Positions 7,039-15,102 of a DNA stretch of 32,558 nucleotides are shown here, piece after piece. Numbering within the stretch: the first letter of the stretch is position 1; every line of letters starts with the position of its first letter. The notes beneath the pieces were generated by a model. The model was not told where the DNA came from and ran no database searches. It was given only the letters and a program-made list of their open reading frames with translations. Where the stretch lies: positions 1 through 32,558 of the forward strand of contig CAKZUF010000022.1 in NCBI GenBank assembly GCA_937921685.1, given 5' to 3'. The stretch is from an uncultured archaeon (GTDB taxonomy: Archaea; Thermoproteota; Nitrososphaeria_A; Caldarchaeales; Calditenuaceae). The position numbers and the translations under genes were made by a program.

Positions 7039-8133
7039 GTGGGAATGCCCCTTCGAGTAGTCGGGATAGATCCTGGTACTAGGAGTTTTGACGTCTTTGG
7101 ACTGGAAGATGAGCATGTGATCGTAGATGTCTCTATATCGTCTGAAGAGGTGGCTTCAAATCCGAAGATCCTCGTAGAGCTGCTCCAAGGCTTGGAGCCT
7201 CTAGACTTGGTAGTTGGCCCATCAGGCTACGGAATCCCTCTTAAACACATCTCAGAGATAAGTGGCGAGGACCTCTTCCTCATGACGCTTGTAAGACCAG
7301 ACGACAGAGACATACCGGTTCTAGTCGGGCTGAGCAGGGTCGTCCAAGAACTGAAAAAACATGCCTTCAACATCTACTTCATACCGGGCGTGATACATCT
7401 CCCCACAGTCCCGCCGCACAGAAAGGTCAACTCCATAGACCTTGGAACCGCTGACAAATTATGCGTAGCGTCCCTCGCAATATACGACTATTCTATAAGG
7501 CATGGCGTGCCGTTTGGAGACGTATCTATACTGGTTGTGGAGGTTGGCTACGGCTACAATGCCGTGATGGCGGTTGACCGGGGGGCGATTATTGATGGGG
7601 TGGGTGGGACGAGGGCAGGTCCGGGATTTCTAACAGCAGGCGGGCTTGACGGAGAGGTAGCATATCTCTTGGGTACTCTTAGAAAGGATATGCTCTTCAA
7701 AGGTGGTGTTAAGAGCATAGCCGGTTTAGACGTAGAGCCCGAAGACTTCTACAGACTGGCCCAGAGCAGCAGGTCTGTGAAGATCGCGTGGGATGCCTTC
7801 ATCGAGGGCATAGAGAAGACGGTCTGGTCCCTGATCCCTGTTCTCAGTAAGATAGACGCGATACTCATCTCAGGGAGGCTAAGTAGAGTTGAGCCAATAT
7901 ACCACGAGTTATCTAAGAGACTAAAACGCGTAGCCCCGGTCGAGAGGATTAGGGGCTTCGAAGCCAAGTCGAAAGAGGCTGCACAGGGCGCAGCACTAAT
8001 CGCCAACGGATTAGCAGGCGGCTTCGCAAAAGAGTTGGTCGAGCACTTGAGGATAAGAGAGTCGAACGGGACGGTGCTGGATTATATTTACATCGAGAAT
8101 TTGAAGGAAAAGATGACTGGCCACCGTGTTTGA
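7039..8133 (+). CDS. DUF1464 family ASKHA-fold kinase-like protein
   Basis: Archaeal DUF1464 (COG2441) protein, described as a predicted butyrate-kinase-like ASKHA enzyme; I know of no confirmed reaction. Visible features are the phosphate-1 loop GIDPGTRSFDVFGL near the N-terminus, LVVGPSGYGIPL, a central NSIDLGTADKLCVASLAIYD, VEVGYGYNAVMAVDRG as the second nucleotide motif, GGTRAGPGFLTAGGLDGE, and ILISGRLSR near the C-terminus. The length is typical. The start is GTG at 7039, or ATG at 7045 two codons later; TATA-like TTAAAAT at 7014-7020 suits either as a leaderless start. It diverges from the PCu(A)C gene. Confidence 0.8.
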   Translation: MGMPLRVVGIDPGTRSFDVFGLEDEHVIVDVSISSEEVASNPKILVELLQGLEPLDLVVGPSGYGIPLKHISEISGEDLFLMTLVRPDDRDIPVLVGLSRVVQELKKHAFNIYFIPGVIHLPTVPPHRKVNSIDLGTADKLCVASLAIYDYSIRHGVPFGDVSILVVEVGYGYNAVMAVDRGAIIDGVGGTRAGPGFLTAGGLDGEVAYLLGTLRKDMLFKGGVKSIAGLDVEPEDFYRLAQSSRSVKIAWDAFIEGIEKTVWSLIPVLSKIDAILISGRLSRVEPIYHELSKRLKRVAPVERIRGFEAKSKEAAQGAALIANGLAGGFAKELVEHLRIRESNGTVLDYIYIENLKEKMTGHRV

Positions 8134-8199
8134 CTGTATAATGTTTAATTCAAGTTTCGATTAATGTTTAGACTATTAAGCCGAGGCAACGCGTCATCT

Positions 8200-8212
8200 T
8201 TACATATATATC
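8200..8212 (+). promoter_or_regulatory. TATA box upstream of the homing endonuclease remnant
   Basis: The alternating A/T run (ACATATATATCG) lies about 85 bases before the ATG at 8292. Transcription from it would give a GC-rich leader of about 55-60 bases. Confidence 0.35.
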
Positions 8213-8267
8213 GTGACTGGTTCGCCTAAACCACGAGGACAGGATTGGGCAGGGTGCGGGCGGGGAT

Positions 8268-8305
8268 CTGCAGCCCTACCGCTCGACAAAGATGCTGGGC
8301 TGCAG
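8268..8305 (+). repeat. 9-bp hairpin enclosing the start codon of the homing endonuclease
   Basis: CTGCAGCCC at 8268-8276 and its exact complement GGGCTGCAG at 8297-8305 flank a 20-base loop. The ATG at 8292-8294 lies in the loop. In RNA this could hide or present the start codon; as DNA it could mark an insertion boundary. Confidence 0.5.
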
Positions 8306-8879
8306 AGGGGTTGGGGGAAAGACGAACACTAGAAGAGAATACTTACCAAGACAGCTGAGGATGAGATTATACGAGGAAGTCTTGAAGCTGAGGAGAAAGG
8401 GCCTAGGATACAGGAGGATAAGGAGAAAGATTAAAGAGTTGTACAACGTCGCACTGAGCACTGCATCGATCAATTATTGGTGCCGTGGAATACATACACC
8501 GTTCGGCGGAATACGGATCTGCATGATAGACCATCTAGAGCCATCCCCGGAGCTAGCCTATGTGATAGGCGTTGTCTCTGGTGATGGGTATGCGGTCAAA
8601 TTGAAAACAAAGAATGGAGATTATAGATTGGAGCGGGGGGTCAGGGACAGAGAGTTCGACGAAGAGTTTTCTAAATGTTTGGGGAGAGTTCTCGGTAGAG
8701 ATCCGCCGAAGCCGATACCGTTAGGAGACGGGCGTCTCAAGGTGCGTGTCCGATCTAAAGCTATGTACGAGTTGCTACAGAGGCCCGTCAACTTAGATCG
8801 AATAAAATACTTCACGGAATACTCCGAAGACTGTGCGCGAAGCTTTCTAAGAGGATTCTTCGATAGCGAAGGATCTTAG
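8292..8879 (+). pseudogene. LAGLIDADG homing endonuclease, N-terminal part (frameshifted)
   Basis: Residues 20-75 carry a helix-turn-helix (YEEVLKLRRKGLGYRRIRRK, then a segment ending in WCRGIHTPFG). Next come the first LAGLIDADG helix ELAYVIGVVSGDGYA and the second FLRGFFDSEGS. Archaeal homing enzymes of this type cut a DNA site and are copied into it. The frame ends at TAG 8877-8879 right after the second motif. In the next frame the protein continues without a gap from about 8876 (DKNKGGIRCYNTDAELLK), so a one-base change broke the gene. A second in-frame stop lies at 8933-8935. No tRNA or rRNA exon flanks it, so it was probably free-standing. Confidence 0.8.
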
Positions 8880-9325
8880 ATAAAAATAAGGGAGGGATCC
8901 GTTGCTATAATACGGACGCCGAGCTTCTAAAATAAGTCCAGAAACTTCTGAGAGTTCTAGGCGTCGAGACAACAGGGCCGAGATTATGTGTGAAGAAGGG
9001 GAAAACTAATAAGATATCGGGGAAGATAATCATAAGGAGGAAGGACGAATACTACATCGAACTCAGGGCGAAGGACAGGCTGAAATTCTACAGACTCGTA
9101 GGATTCACTATAAGGCGAAAGCAACAATACCTCGAAGAATATTTAAGGAGACGTGGACTACTAGGGGACAAGCCACCCAACCAGTCCTCCCCCAATTCTT
9201 TTCCCTCCAACTCTCTCACACTTATTTATCCATATCCATTATTGTTCCAATTAAAATATTGTCCGGGCAAGCCCGTCATACTTTCAAATCGTTCCTTAAA
9301 TAGTCGCTCAGCCACATCTTATTGA
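8880..9325 (+). pseudogene. LAGLIDADG homing endonuclease, C-terminal fragment
   Basis: The reading frame one base off from the N-terminal part encodes the expected rest of the enzyme: IRCYNTDAELLK, a TAA stop at 8933-8935 where a Lys codon is expected, then VQKLLRVLGVETTGPRLC, GKIIIRRKDEYYIELRAKD and LKFYRLVGFTIRRKQQYLEEYL. Homology ends near 9169. The frame stays open to TGA 9323-9325, but that tail is C/T-rich, reads as non-coding, and contains the ppdK promoter. A GTG at 8990 could start a 111-residue product, though a functional one is unlikely. Confidence 0.75.
9295..9303 (+). promoter_or_regulatory. TATA box of ppdK
   Basis: CTTAAATAG lies about 33 bases before the TTG start at 9332, which gives a leaderless or nearly leaderless transcript. 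The dead endonuclease frame runs across it. Confidence 0.55.
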
Positions 9326-9331
9326 TGTAAG

Positions 9332-11992
9332 TTGAGGAAGAGATACGTATACCTGTTTGACGAGGCCAAGGGTTTGACGCGGTTCGAGCTTGGAGGCAAG
9401 GGCTACGGCCTCGTAGAGATGACTGCTGCGGGTTTACCAGTACCCCCGGGATTCACAATACTTACATCGGCATGTAAAGAATATTATTCAAACGGGGGGA
9501 AGATCCCCAGCGGACTGCTAGAGGAGGTTCGTGAGAAGCTGAAGAAGCTGGAGGAGGTGACGGGGAAAAGGTTTAACGACCCTGAGAGGCCTTTGCTCGT
9601 CTCTGTGAGGTCTGGTGCTCCCTACTCCATGCCGGGAATGATGGACACCATACTCAACCTTGGACTAAATGACGGGGTCGTCGAGGGTCTTGCAAAGCTG
9701 ACAGGGGACCGCCGCTTCGCATACGACGCCTACCGCCGATTCATCCAGATGTTCGCTAGGATAGCGATGGGCGTTAAAGGCGAGTTATTCGAGCAGGCCC
9801 TTGAGAGAGCGAAACACAAGCTCGGGGTGAAACACGACTATGAGATCCCAGCGTCAGAGCTTGAAAAGCTTGTTCGAGAGTTTAAAGAAATCGTGAGGAG
9901 GGAGACTGGAAGGGACTTTCCGCAGGATCCTTGGGACCAGCTTGTAATGGCTATTGAGGCCGTCTTCAAGTCTTGGAATAACCCACGCGCGATAGAGTAT
10001 AGACGCTACTATAAGATCCCAGACGACCTCGGAACGGCAGTCAACGTCCAGATGATGGTCTTCGGCAACATGGGCATGGACTCAGGCTCGGGCGTCGGAT
10101 TCACTAGGAACCCATCCACAGGTGAGGCAAAGCTCTACGGCGAATACCTCCCCAACTCTCAGGGTGAGGACGTAGTTGCGGGGATAAGGACTCCCATCCC
10201 GATAGATAAGGTCGACCCTGTAATCTATAGGCAGCTGGTCGAGATTGCAGGGAAGCTTGAGAAATACTTCAAGGATATGCAGGATTTCGAGTTTACGGTC
10301 GAGCGTGGAAAACTCTACATGCTCCAGACGAGGAACGGTAAGCGCACAGCCCAAGCGGCCGTTAAGATCGCTGTGGACATGGTCAGGGAAGGCCTCATAA
10401 CCAAGGAGGAGGCGTTGTCTAGGATCGAGCCCAACGATCTAAACCAGCTGCTACACCGTAGGCTAGACCCGAAGGCCAAGGTTGACCCGATAGCTAAGGG
10501 GCTGAACGCATCCCCTGGAGTAGCCACTGGAAAGGTAATCTTCGACACGGACGAGGCTGCTGAGCTTGGCGGAAAGGGTGAGAAGATAATACTCGTTAGA
10601 CCTGAGACAACTCCAGAGGACATTAAAGGCGTTATCGCTGCCCAAGGGGTTCTCACGAGCAGGGGCGGAATGACCAGCCACGCGGCTGTCGTCGCGAGGG
10701 GGATGGGGAAGCCAGCGGTTGTCGGTTGTGAGAGCATCAAGATAAACATGGAAGAGGGCTATTTCGTGACAGAGAGGGGAGTCCGTGTCAATAAGGGTGA
10801 CATAATCACGATAGACGGGACCACCGGCTATGTTATCCTCGGAGAGGCTCCTACAATTGAGCCAGAGCTGACAGAAGAGTTCAGGCTCCTTCTTTCCTGG
10901 GCTAACGAGGTCAAGAGGCTGGGTGTCAGGGCTAACGCTGACACGCCCGAGGCGGCTGCAAAGGCGCGGGAGTTCGGGGCGGAGGGTATCGGTCTATGCA
11001 GGACGGAGAGGATGTTCAACGCTCCGGACAGGCTGCCTATCGTGAGGGAGATGATCATGGCTGAGACGGAGGAGGAGAGGAGGAGGGCGCTTGAAAAGCT
11101 CTTCCCACTCCAGCTGGGCGACTTCATCGAGATATTCAAGATAATGAAGGGGCTGCCGGTGACGGTGAGGCTTCTCGACCTCCCGCTCCACGAGTTCCTA
11201 CCCTCCGAAGCACAACTACTCACAGAGATCTATGAACTAAGGTCCAAGGGCGCGCCGCAGAAGGAGATAGACGAGAAGATGAAGATACTCCAGAAGGTAC
11301 GCCAGCTCCAGGAACACAACCCGATGATAGGGCATAGAGGCTGCAGGCTCGCCATAAGATACCCCGAAATATATGAGATGCAGGTCAGAGCGATACTCAC
11401 TGCGGCGATAAGGGTGTTAAAGTCCGAAGGCGAGACCGTCCACGTCCAGATAATGATCCCGCTCGTCTCGGAGGCCTCAGAGCTAGCATACCTCAGGGAG
11501 ATAATCGAGAGGACGGCTGAGAAGGTCTTCCAAGAGCAGGGAATAAGGATACCATACAAGGTCGGGACGATGATAGAGACGCCCAGAGCCGCGCTGACAG
11601 CCTCGAGTGTAGCTAAGGTCGCAGACTTCTTCTCATTCGGGACCAACGACCTGACACAGACAACGTTCGGGTTTAGCCGGGACGACGTTGAGGCCAAGTT
11701 TATGGCAGACTATCTTGAGAAGAAGATATTGAGGGAGAATCCGTTCGAGGTGCTTGACACAGAAGGCGTTGGGAGGCTTGTGAAGCTCGCGACTGAAGAG
11801 GGGAAGAGGTCTAACCCACACTTGGAGGTTGGAATCTGCGGCGAACACGGCGGAGAGCCCAGTAGTGTCAAATTCTTCCACTCGGCCGGGCTAGACTACG
11901 TGAGCTGCTCACCCTATCGGATACCTATTGCGCGGATAGCTGCAGCCCAAGCAGCGATAGCGGTAAAAGAGAAAGCGCCCATCACAATATAG
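9332..11992 (+). CDS. ppdK: Pyruvate, phosphate dikinase
   Basis: Interconverts pyruvate + ATP + Pi with PEP + AMP + PPi, allowing gluconeogenic or reversible glycolytic flux. The 886 residues hold the full three-domain protein. The N-terminal nucleotide-binding domain shows KGYGLVEMTAAGLPVPPGF, SVRSGAPYSMPGMMDT and GVGFTRNPSTGEAKLYGEYL. The swivelling domain has the phosphohistidine H450 in RGGMTSHAAVVARGMG. The C-terminal PEP/pyruvate TIM barrel shows GLCRTERMF, MIETPRAAL, FFSFGTNDLTQ and the catalytic Cys in GICGEHGGEP. The TTG at 9332 is the only sensible start, since the ATG at 9325 runs straight into TAA. It stands alone, and no regulatory protein gene is nearby. Confidence 0.96.
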   Translation: MRKRYVYLFDEAKGLTRFELGGKGYGLVEMTAAGLPVPPGFTILTSACKEYYSNGGKIPSGLLEEVREKLKKLEEVTGKRFNDPERPLLVSVRSGAPYSMPGMMDTILNLGLNDGVVEGLAKLTGDRRFAYDAYRRFIQMFARIAMGVKGELFEQALERAKHKLGVKHDYEIPASELEKLVREFKEIVRRETGRDFPQDPWDQLVMAIEAVFKSWNNPRAIEYRRYYKIPDDLGTAVNVQMMVFGNMGMDSGSGVGFTRNPSTGEAKLYGEYLPNSQGEDVVAGIRTPIPIDKVDPVIYRQLVEIAGKLEKYFKDMQDFEFTVERGKLYMLQTRNGKRTAQAAVKIAVDMVREGLITKEEALSRIEPNDLNQLLHRRLDPKAKVDPIAKGLNASPGVATGKVIFDTDEAAELGGKGEKIILVRPETTPEDIKGVIAAQGVLTSRGGMTSHAAVVARGMGKPAVVGCESIKINMEEGYFVTERGVRVNKGDIITIDGTTGYVILGEAPTIEPELTEEFRLLLSWANEVKRLGVRANADTPEAAAKAREFGAEGIGLCRTERMFNAPDRLPIVREMIMAETEEERRRALEKLFPLQLGDFIEIFKIMKGLPVTVRLLDLPLHEFLPSEAQLLTEIYELRSKGAPQKEIDEKMKILQKVRQLQEHNPMIGHRGCRLAIRYPEIYEMQVRAILTAAIRVLKSEGETVHVQIMIPLVSEASELAYLREIIERTAEKVFQEQGIRIPYKVGTMIETPRAALTASSVAKVADFFSFGTNDLTQTTFGFSRDDVEAKFMADYLEKKILRENPFEVLDTEGVGRLVKLATEEGKRSNPHLEVGICGEHGGEPSSVKFFHSAGLDYVSCSPYRIPIARIAAAQAAIAVKEKAPITI

Positions 11993-12015
11993 AAGAGATC
12001 ATAGACCCCCAATAG

Positions 12016-12073
12016 CTTGAGTAGTTAGAGCTCAAGGTTTAATCCAAGTTCCCCCAAAAGCCTCGTCTTTTTA
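12016..12073 (+). terminator. Possible terminator after ppdK
   Basis: A 6-bp inverted repeat (CTTGAG 12016-12021, CTCAAG 12031-12036) is followed by a T-run (GTCTTTTTAC) near 12064-12073. It lies in the 89-base gap between the convergent ppdK and hxlR genes. T-runs alone can end archaeal transcription. Confidence 0.35.
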
Positions 12074-12081
12074 CTCAAGCC

Positions 12082-12471
12082 CTAGCGACGACTTTTCACA
12101 GGATCCTTCTCCGGGCTTAGGACCCGGCCTCGTAGCACCCACTTCTCCCCCCAATCCCTTAGACTATCTAGGAGAGCTTTGAGATCCGCTGCCATCTCTG
12201 TCAGCGAGTATCTCACTGCGAAGGGCTGAGTGCTCACGACTTCCCTAGATACCAGCCCTGCCTTCTGTAGTGATTTCAACGTCCTAGAGAGCGTCTTTGA
12301 GTTGATTCTCGGTACTATCCTCAACAGCTCGTTAAAACTTTTCGGGCCGTCCAAGAGGTAGCTGATAACGACTAGTGACCACATGCTCTTTAAGAGTTTT
12401 GACGCGGCAAGGACAGGGCAGACCCCCTCCCCGTCTTCTCCGATGCCGCATTTACTTCGCGGGCTAGCCAT
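12082..12471 (-). CDS. HxlR-family winged-helix regulator
   Basis: A 129-residue DNA-binding regulator. CPVLAASKLLKSMWSLVVI is followed by LDGPKSFNELLRIVPRINSKTL, RTLKSLQKAGLVSREV and YSLTEMAADLKALLDSLRDWG, the standard HxlR order. C18 sits in the same place as the redox-sensing N-terminal Cys of Bacillus YodB/HypR-type members; C8 is a second candidate. The ATG at 12469-12471 has a TATA box about 27-30 bases upstream. The neighbour across the shared promoter encodes a DoxX protein. This repeats the pairing of HxlR regulators with a DoxX-like gene known for the Bacillus catDE system. Control of itself and doxX in response to quinones or oxidants is inference. Confidence 0.9.
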   Translation of the reverse strand: MASPRSKCGIGEDGEGVCPVLAASKLLKSMWSLVVISYLLDGPKSFNELLRIVPRINSKTLSRTLKSLQKAGLVSREVVSTQPFAVRYSLTEMAADLKALLDSLRDWGEKWVLRGRVLSPEKDPVKSRR

Positions 12472-12528
12472 CTGGTGGCATGTCTGCCTCCTACTATTTA
12501 AAATAATAGCATTACGCCATCTAGTGGT
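12467..12528. promoter_or_regulatory. Mirrored operator-like sites around a shared hxlR/doxX promoter
   Basis: GCCATCTGGTGGC (12467-12479) and GCCATCTAGTGGT (12516-12528) agree at 11 of 13 positions. Each is a near-palindrome around CCATCT-GTGG. They sit symmetrically on either side of an A/T-rich core (CTATTTAAAATAATAG, 12494-12509) that can serve as TATA box for both divergent genes. A dimeric winged-helix protein bound to both sites would cover both start regions. Confidence 0.6.
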
Positions 12529-12546
12529 GCTAGGTGAGCGTCGGCG

Positions 12547-13020
12547 ATGATACTACTGGGCTTCCTCGAACAATACAGCGACGTTGCGCTCCTGATACTT
12601 AGGATAGCGCTGGGCTTCCTGATGTTTGTACACGGTGTGCCGAAGCTGGTCGGACCTGCTAGGCCTCAGATGAGGTCTGGCATGGCTCAGGTAGGGATCC
12701 CGCCGCTACTCTTCGACTTGGTTGGGCTGCTGGAGCTTCTCGGGGGAGTACTCTTAATAGCCGGATTCCTCACCAGGATAGTTGCTATACTCTTCGCCTT
12801 AGAGATGGTGGGCACGATCTTTCTCTATCTATCGGTCCTAGGTAGAGTTGTTCCCCCTCCCGAGGTTCTGAGCCAAATGGTAGCTAACTCTAGGAGGGTC
12901 ATGCGCGGATTCATATCGGGTGTTAGTGGATGGGAGCTGGACCTGCTGATATTGGCGGCAGCCCTTCTGCTCCTTACTACAGGTGCCGGCGCGTTCTCGA
13001 TAGACGCGATGTTAGGGTAA
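12547..13020 (+). CDS. DoxX family membrane protein
   Basis: A 157-residue four-helix membrane protein of the DoxX family. Membrane segments are near 13-32, 55-75, 78-98 and 130-150. Family motifs are LRIALGFLMFVHGVPKLVGP, LVGLLELLGGVLLIAGFLTR and a closing helix ending in TTGAG. DoxX proteins are linked to quinol or oxidant metabolism (the name comes from the Acidianus thiosulfate:quinone oxidoreductase subunit), but many have no known reaction. The loop at 100-125 (RVVPPPEVLSQM and RRVMRGFISG) is charged. It starts at ATG 12547 about 45 bases from the shared TATA core. The divergent HxlR gene suggests stress-induced expression. Confidence 0.88.
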   Translation: MILLGFLEQYSDVALLILRIALGFLMFVHGVPKLVGPARPQMRSGMAQVGIPPLLFDLVGLLELLGGVLLIAGFLTRIVAILFALEMVGTIFLYLSVLGRVVPPPEVLSQMVANSRRVMRGFISGVSGWELDLLILAAALLLLTTGAGAFSIDAMLG

Positions 13021-13072
13021 ACATGCACCCACCTTCTAACATCTTTACGCTTTTTTTACGGCCACTGTAATC

Positions 13073-15010
13073 TTAGCGTGGGTGCTTGATGGCCTGTGCG
13101 AGTGCTTCGCTCTGCTGATACATAATCCTCCTCTCAGCCCTCTTGATAATCTCTAGGAGCATGCGCTTGTATGTCCATCCCATGTAGCTGCACGCCTTGC
13201 GGAGGTGGCCGTCCCATACCCACCCCGGGTTAGGATTCGCCTCCAAAAAGTAGGGCACTCCATCGCTGCTCAGCCTCCAGTCAAATCGCGCATAGTCTCT
13301 ACATTCCAGCCTCTTAAAAAGTTGGATTGACCATTTCGCCACCATGGATTTTATGCTCGGCGGTAGGCGGGCAGGCACGGATCTCACAGCACCATAGCTG
13401 CTCGCGGGTATCCATTTTGCTTGATAGGTGCATATCCTAGGCAGGCTGGCTGGAACTCCGCTGTAGTCCTCCCTCAGTATCGGGGCTACAACATAGTCGT
13501 GAGGCGGGTTGCCTATGATGGAGACGGTCAAGTCCTCACCCTCGATATACTCCTCTACGAGGATGGGGCCGCTGTATCCCCACCCTCTCCGCAGGTTCTC
13601 GATGGCGGCTACAAGATCCTCCGGGCTCCTAGCTATGCTCTTCTCAGTTATTCCCCAGCTATTGTCTCCGAAGTTGGGCTTGACTACGAGCGGATACTTC
13701 AGGCCCTTAACTCGGAACGGAGCCTCTCCGGGTTCCAGCAGTACAGACCTCGGTGTAGGTATTCCCATTTGGTGGGCTACTAGTTTCACCAAGTTCTTAT
13801 CGTAGCATAATGTGAGACAGCGTTGCCCCGCACCGGTGTATGATAGGCCGAGCATATCGAGTATCGCAGGTATGTGCGGTTCTTTGAATGGGTCGTTGCG
13901 GAACCCATCGTCGCAGAGATTCAACACTAGATGTATCTTGTCGCGGTCCTGCTCTAGTGTTCTAAGCATCTCGGAGTGGTTGTCTATGAGTTTGAACCTG
14001 TAGCCTTTTATGCCGTAGAGGGCGGACTTGAGCTCGTTTACCGCATACTGGTCGTCCTCGTCGAATACTGAGCCGGGCTTCACGGGATTGGAGATGCGGG
14101 GGTCGCCCAGCAGAACATACACCTCCTTGCCCCTTTCCTGCTCTCCATCCTCCTTGCCCGCCAAAGCCGTCACCATCATGCGCGTAGCCATCAATCCAGG
14201 GTCGCTGCTTGAATCCTCGGAATCCATGAGCATTCTGAGGGTCACGTTAACGAATCCCGCTGACTCGAGGATGTTTTTTAGCTCTGCGAAGGAGTAGAGT
14301 CTGACGGCGTAGACATTGTCGGCGCGGACCCCGTCCTCCACATCTATTACAATTTCCCTTGTTATGATTCTTTCACCATCGGACGACATCTCCCTCTCCC
14401 TCACCACGATGGTCTTGTCGTCTACCCACTCCCAGCTCCTTTTCGCATAACTTCTTCTTATGGCGTCACCGGCGGCTAAGTCTAAGAGCAGCCTCCCGTA
14501 GGGTCTTAAAACCCTGTGGATCTCCTTGAGTAGCTTGATGTCATCGTTCTTGTCTGTGAAGTAGCCGAAGCTGTTCCCCATCAGTATCACTGCGTCGAAT
14601 GTGTTGTTTGGATACGGTGTACTCCGCGCGTCGCCCACCCTGAATGTGGCTTTGATGCCCTGTTGCCGGGCCGTTTTCTGGGCCAGTCTGATTAGGTATT
14701 CTGACAGGTCTAGCCCCTCGACGTTTCTGAAGCCTCTTTTAGCCAGCTCGATGGAGTGTCTTCCCTGCCCGCAGCAGAGGTCCAATATTCTTTCAGAGGG
14801 CTCAAGATCCAACATCTGGATGATGAGGTCTACCTCTCTCTTCGTGAGCCCCTCATTCATCACCACGTCTGAGTCTGTCTTGAGATAGAGTCCGTTGAAG
14901 ATCTTTGACCACCACTCAGGGTCTAGTAGCTGCTCCAGCGGAGTCCCCGCACACCTGCCCCTAAATGGTCTGGATATGGGAGATGGAGGGGGATTCCCCA
15001 ACCGGCTCAC
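13073..15010 (-). CDS. Methyltransferase-ATP-grasp (D-Ala-D-Ala ligase-like) fusion protein
   Basis: A two-domain enzyme of 645 residues. Residues 25-285 are a class I SAM methyltransferase: LLDPEWWSKIFNGLYLKTD, motif I ILDLCCGQGRHSIELA (75-90), an acidic DLSEY, FDAVILMGNSFGYF, and HRVLRPYGRLLLDLA. Residues 295-630 are an ATP-grasp ligase related to Ddl: VYVLLGDPR, an N-terminal domain ending HIPAILDMLGLSYTG, YPLVVKPNFGDNSWGI, ILVEEYIEGEDLTV, and metal ligands D577, E590 and N592 in ARFDWRL and FLEANPNPG. Ddl-type enzymes join a carboxylate to an amine with ATP. The substrate here is unknown and need not be D-alanine, since most archaea have no peptidoglycan. The GTG start at 15008-15010 has a TATA-like CCTTAATAATATCC near 15054-15067. 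The first 25 residues are poorly supported. Confidence 0.85.
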   Translation of the reverse strand: MSRLGNPPPSPISRPFRGRCAGTPLEQLLDPEWWSKIFNGLYLKTDSDVVMNEGLTKREVDLIIQMLDLEPSERILDLCCGQGRHSIELAKRGFRNVEGLDLSEYLIRLAQKTARQQGIKATFRVGDARSTPYPNNTFDAVILMGNSFGYFTDKNDDIKLLKEIHRVLRPYGRLLLDLAAGDAIRRSYAKRSWEWVDDKTIVVREREMSSDGERIITREIVIDVEDGVRADNVYAVRLYSFAELKNILESAGFVNVTLRMLMDSEDSSSDPGLMATRMMVTALAGKEDGEQERGKEVYVLLGDPRISNPVKPGSVFDEDDQYAVNELKSALYGIKGYRFKLIDNHSEMLRTLEQDRDKIHLVLNLCDDGFRNDPFKEPHIPAILDMLGLSYTGAGQRCLTLCYDKNLVKLVAHQMGIPTPRSVLLEPGEAPFRVKGLKYPLVVKPNFGDNSWGITEKSIARSPEDLVAAIENLRRGWGYSGPILVEEYIEGEDLTVSIIGNPPHDYVVAPILREDYSGVPASLPRICTYQAKWIPASSYGAVRSVPARLPPSIKSMVAKWSIQLFKRLECRDYARFDWRLSSDGVPYFLEANPNPGWVWDGHLRKACSYMGWTYKRMLLEIIKRAERRIMYQQSEALAQAIKHPR

Positions 15011-15102
15011 CAGCTACCATGTCCACACCAGCTTTCACGCTCACCACCGACCGGGATATTATTAAGGTTCATTGGGTTATTACAACCCAAACTGAAATAG
15101 GA

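Noticed and set aside
8209..8236. A small bulged hairpin (TCGT-GGTT / AACC-ACGA) before the homing endonuclease
   Set aside because: It is too short and overlaps the likely transcription start region; there is no support for a tRNA or riboswitch.
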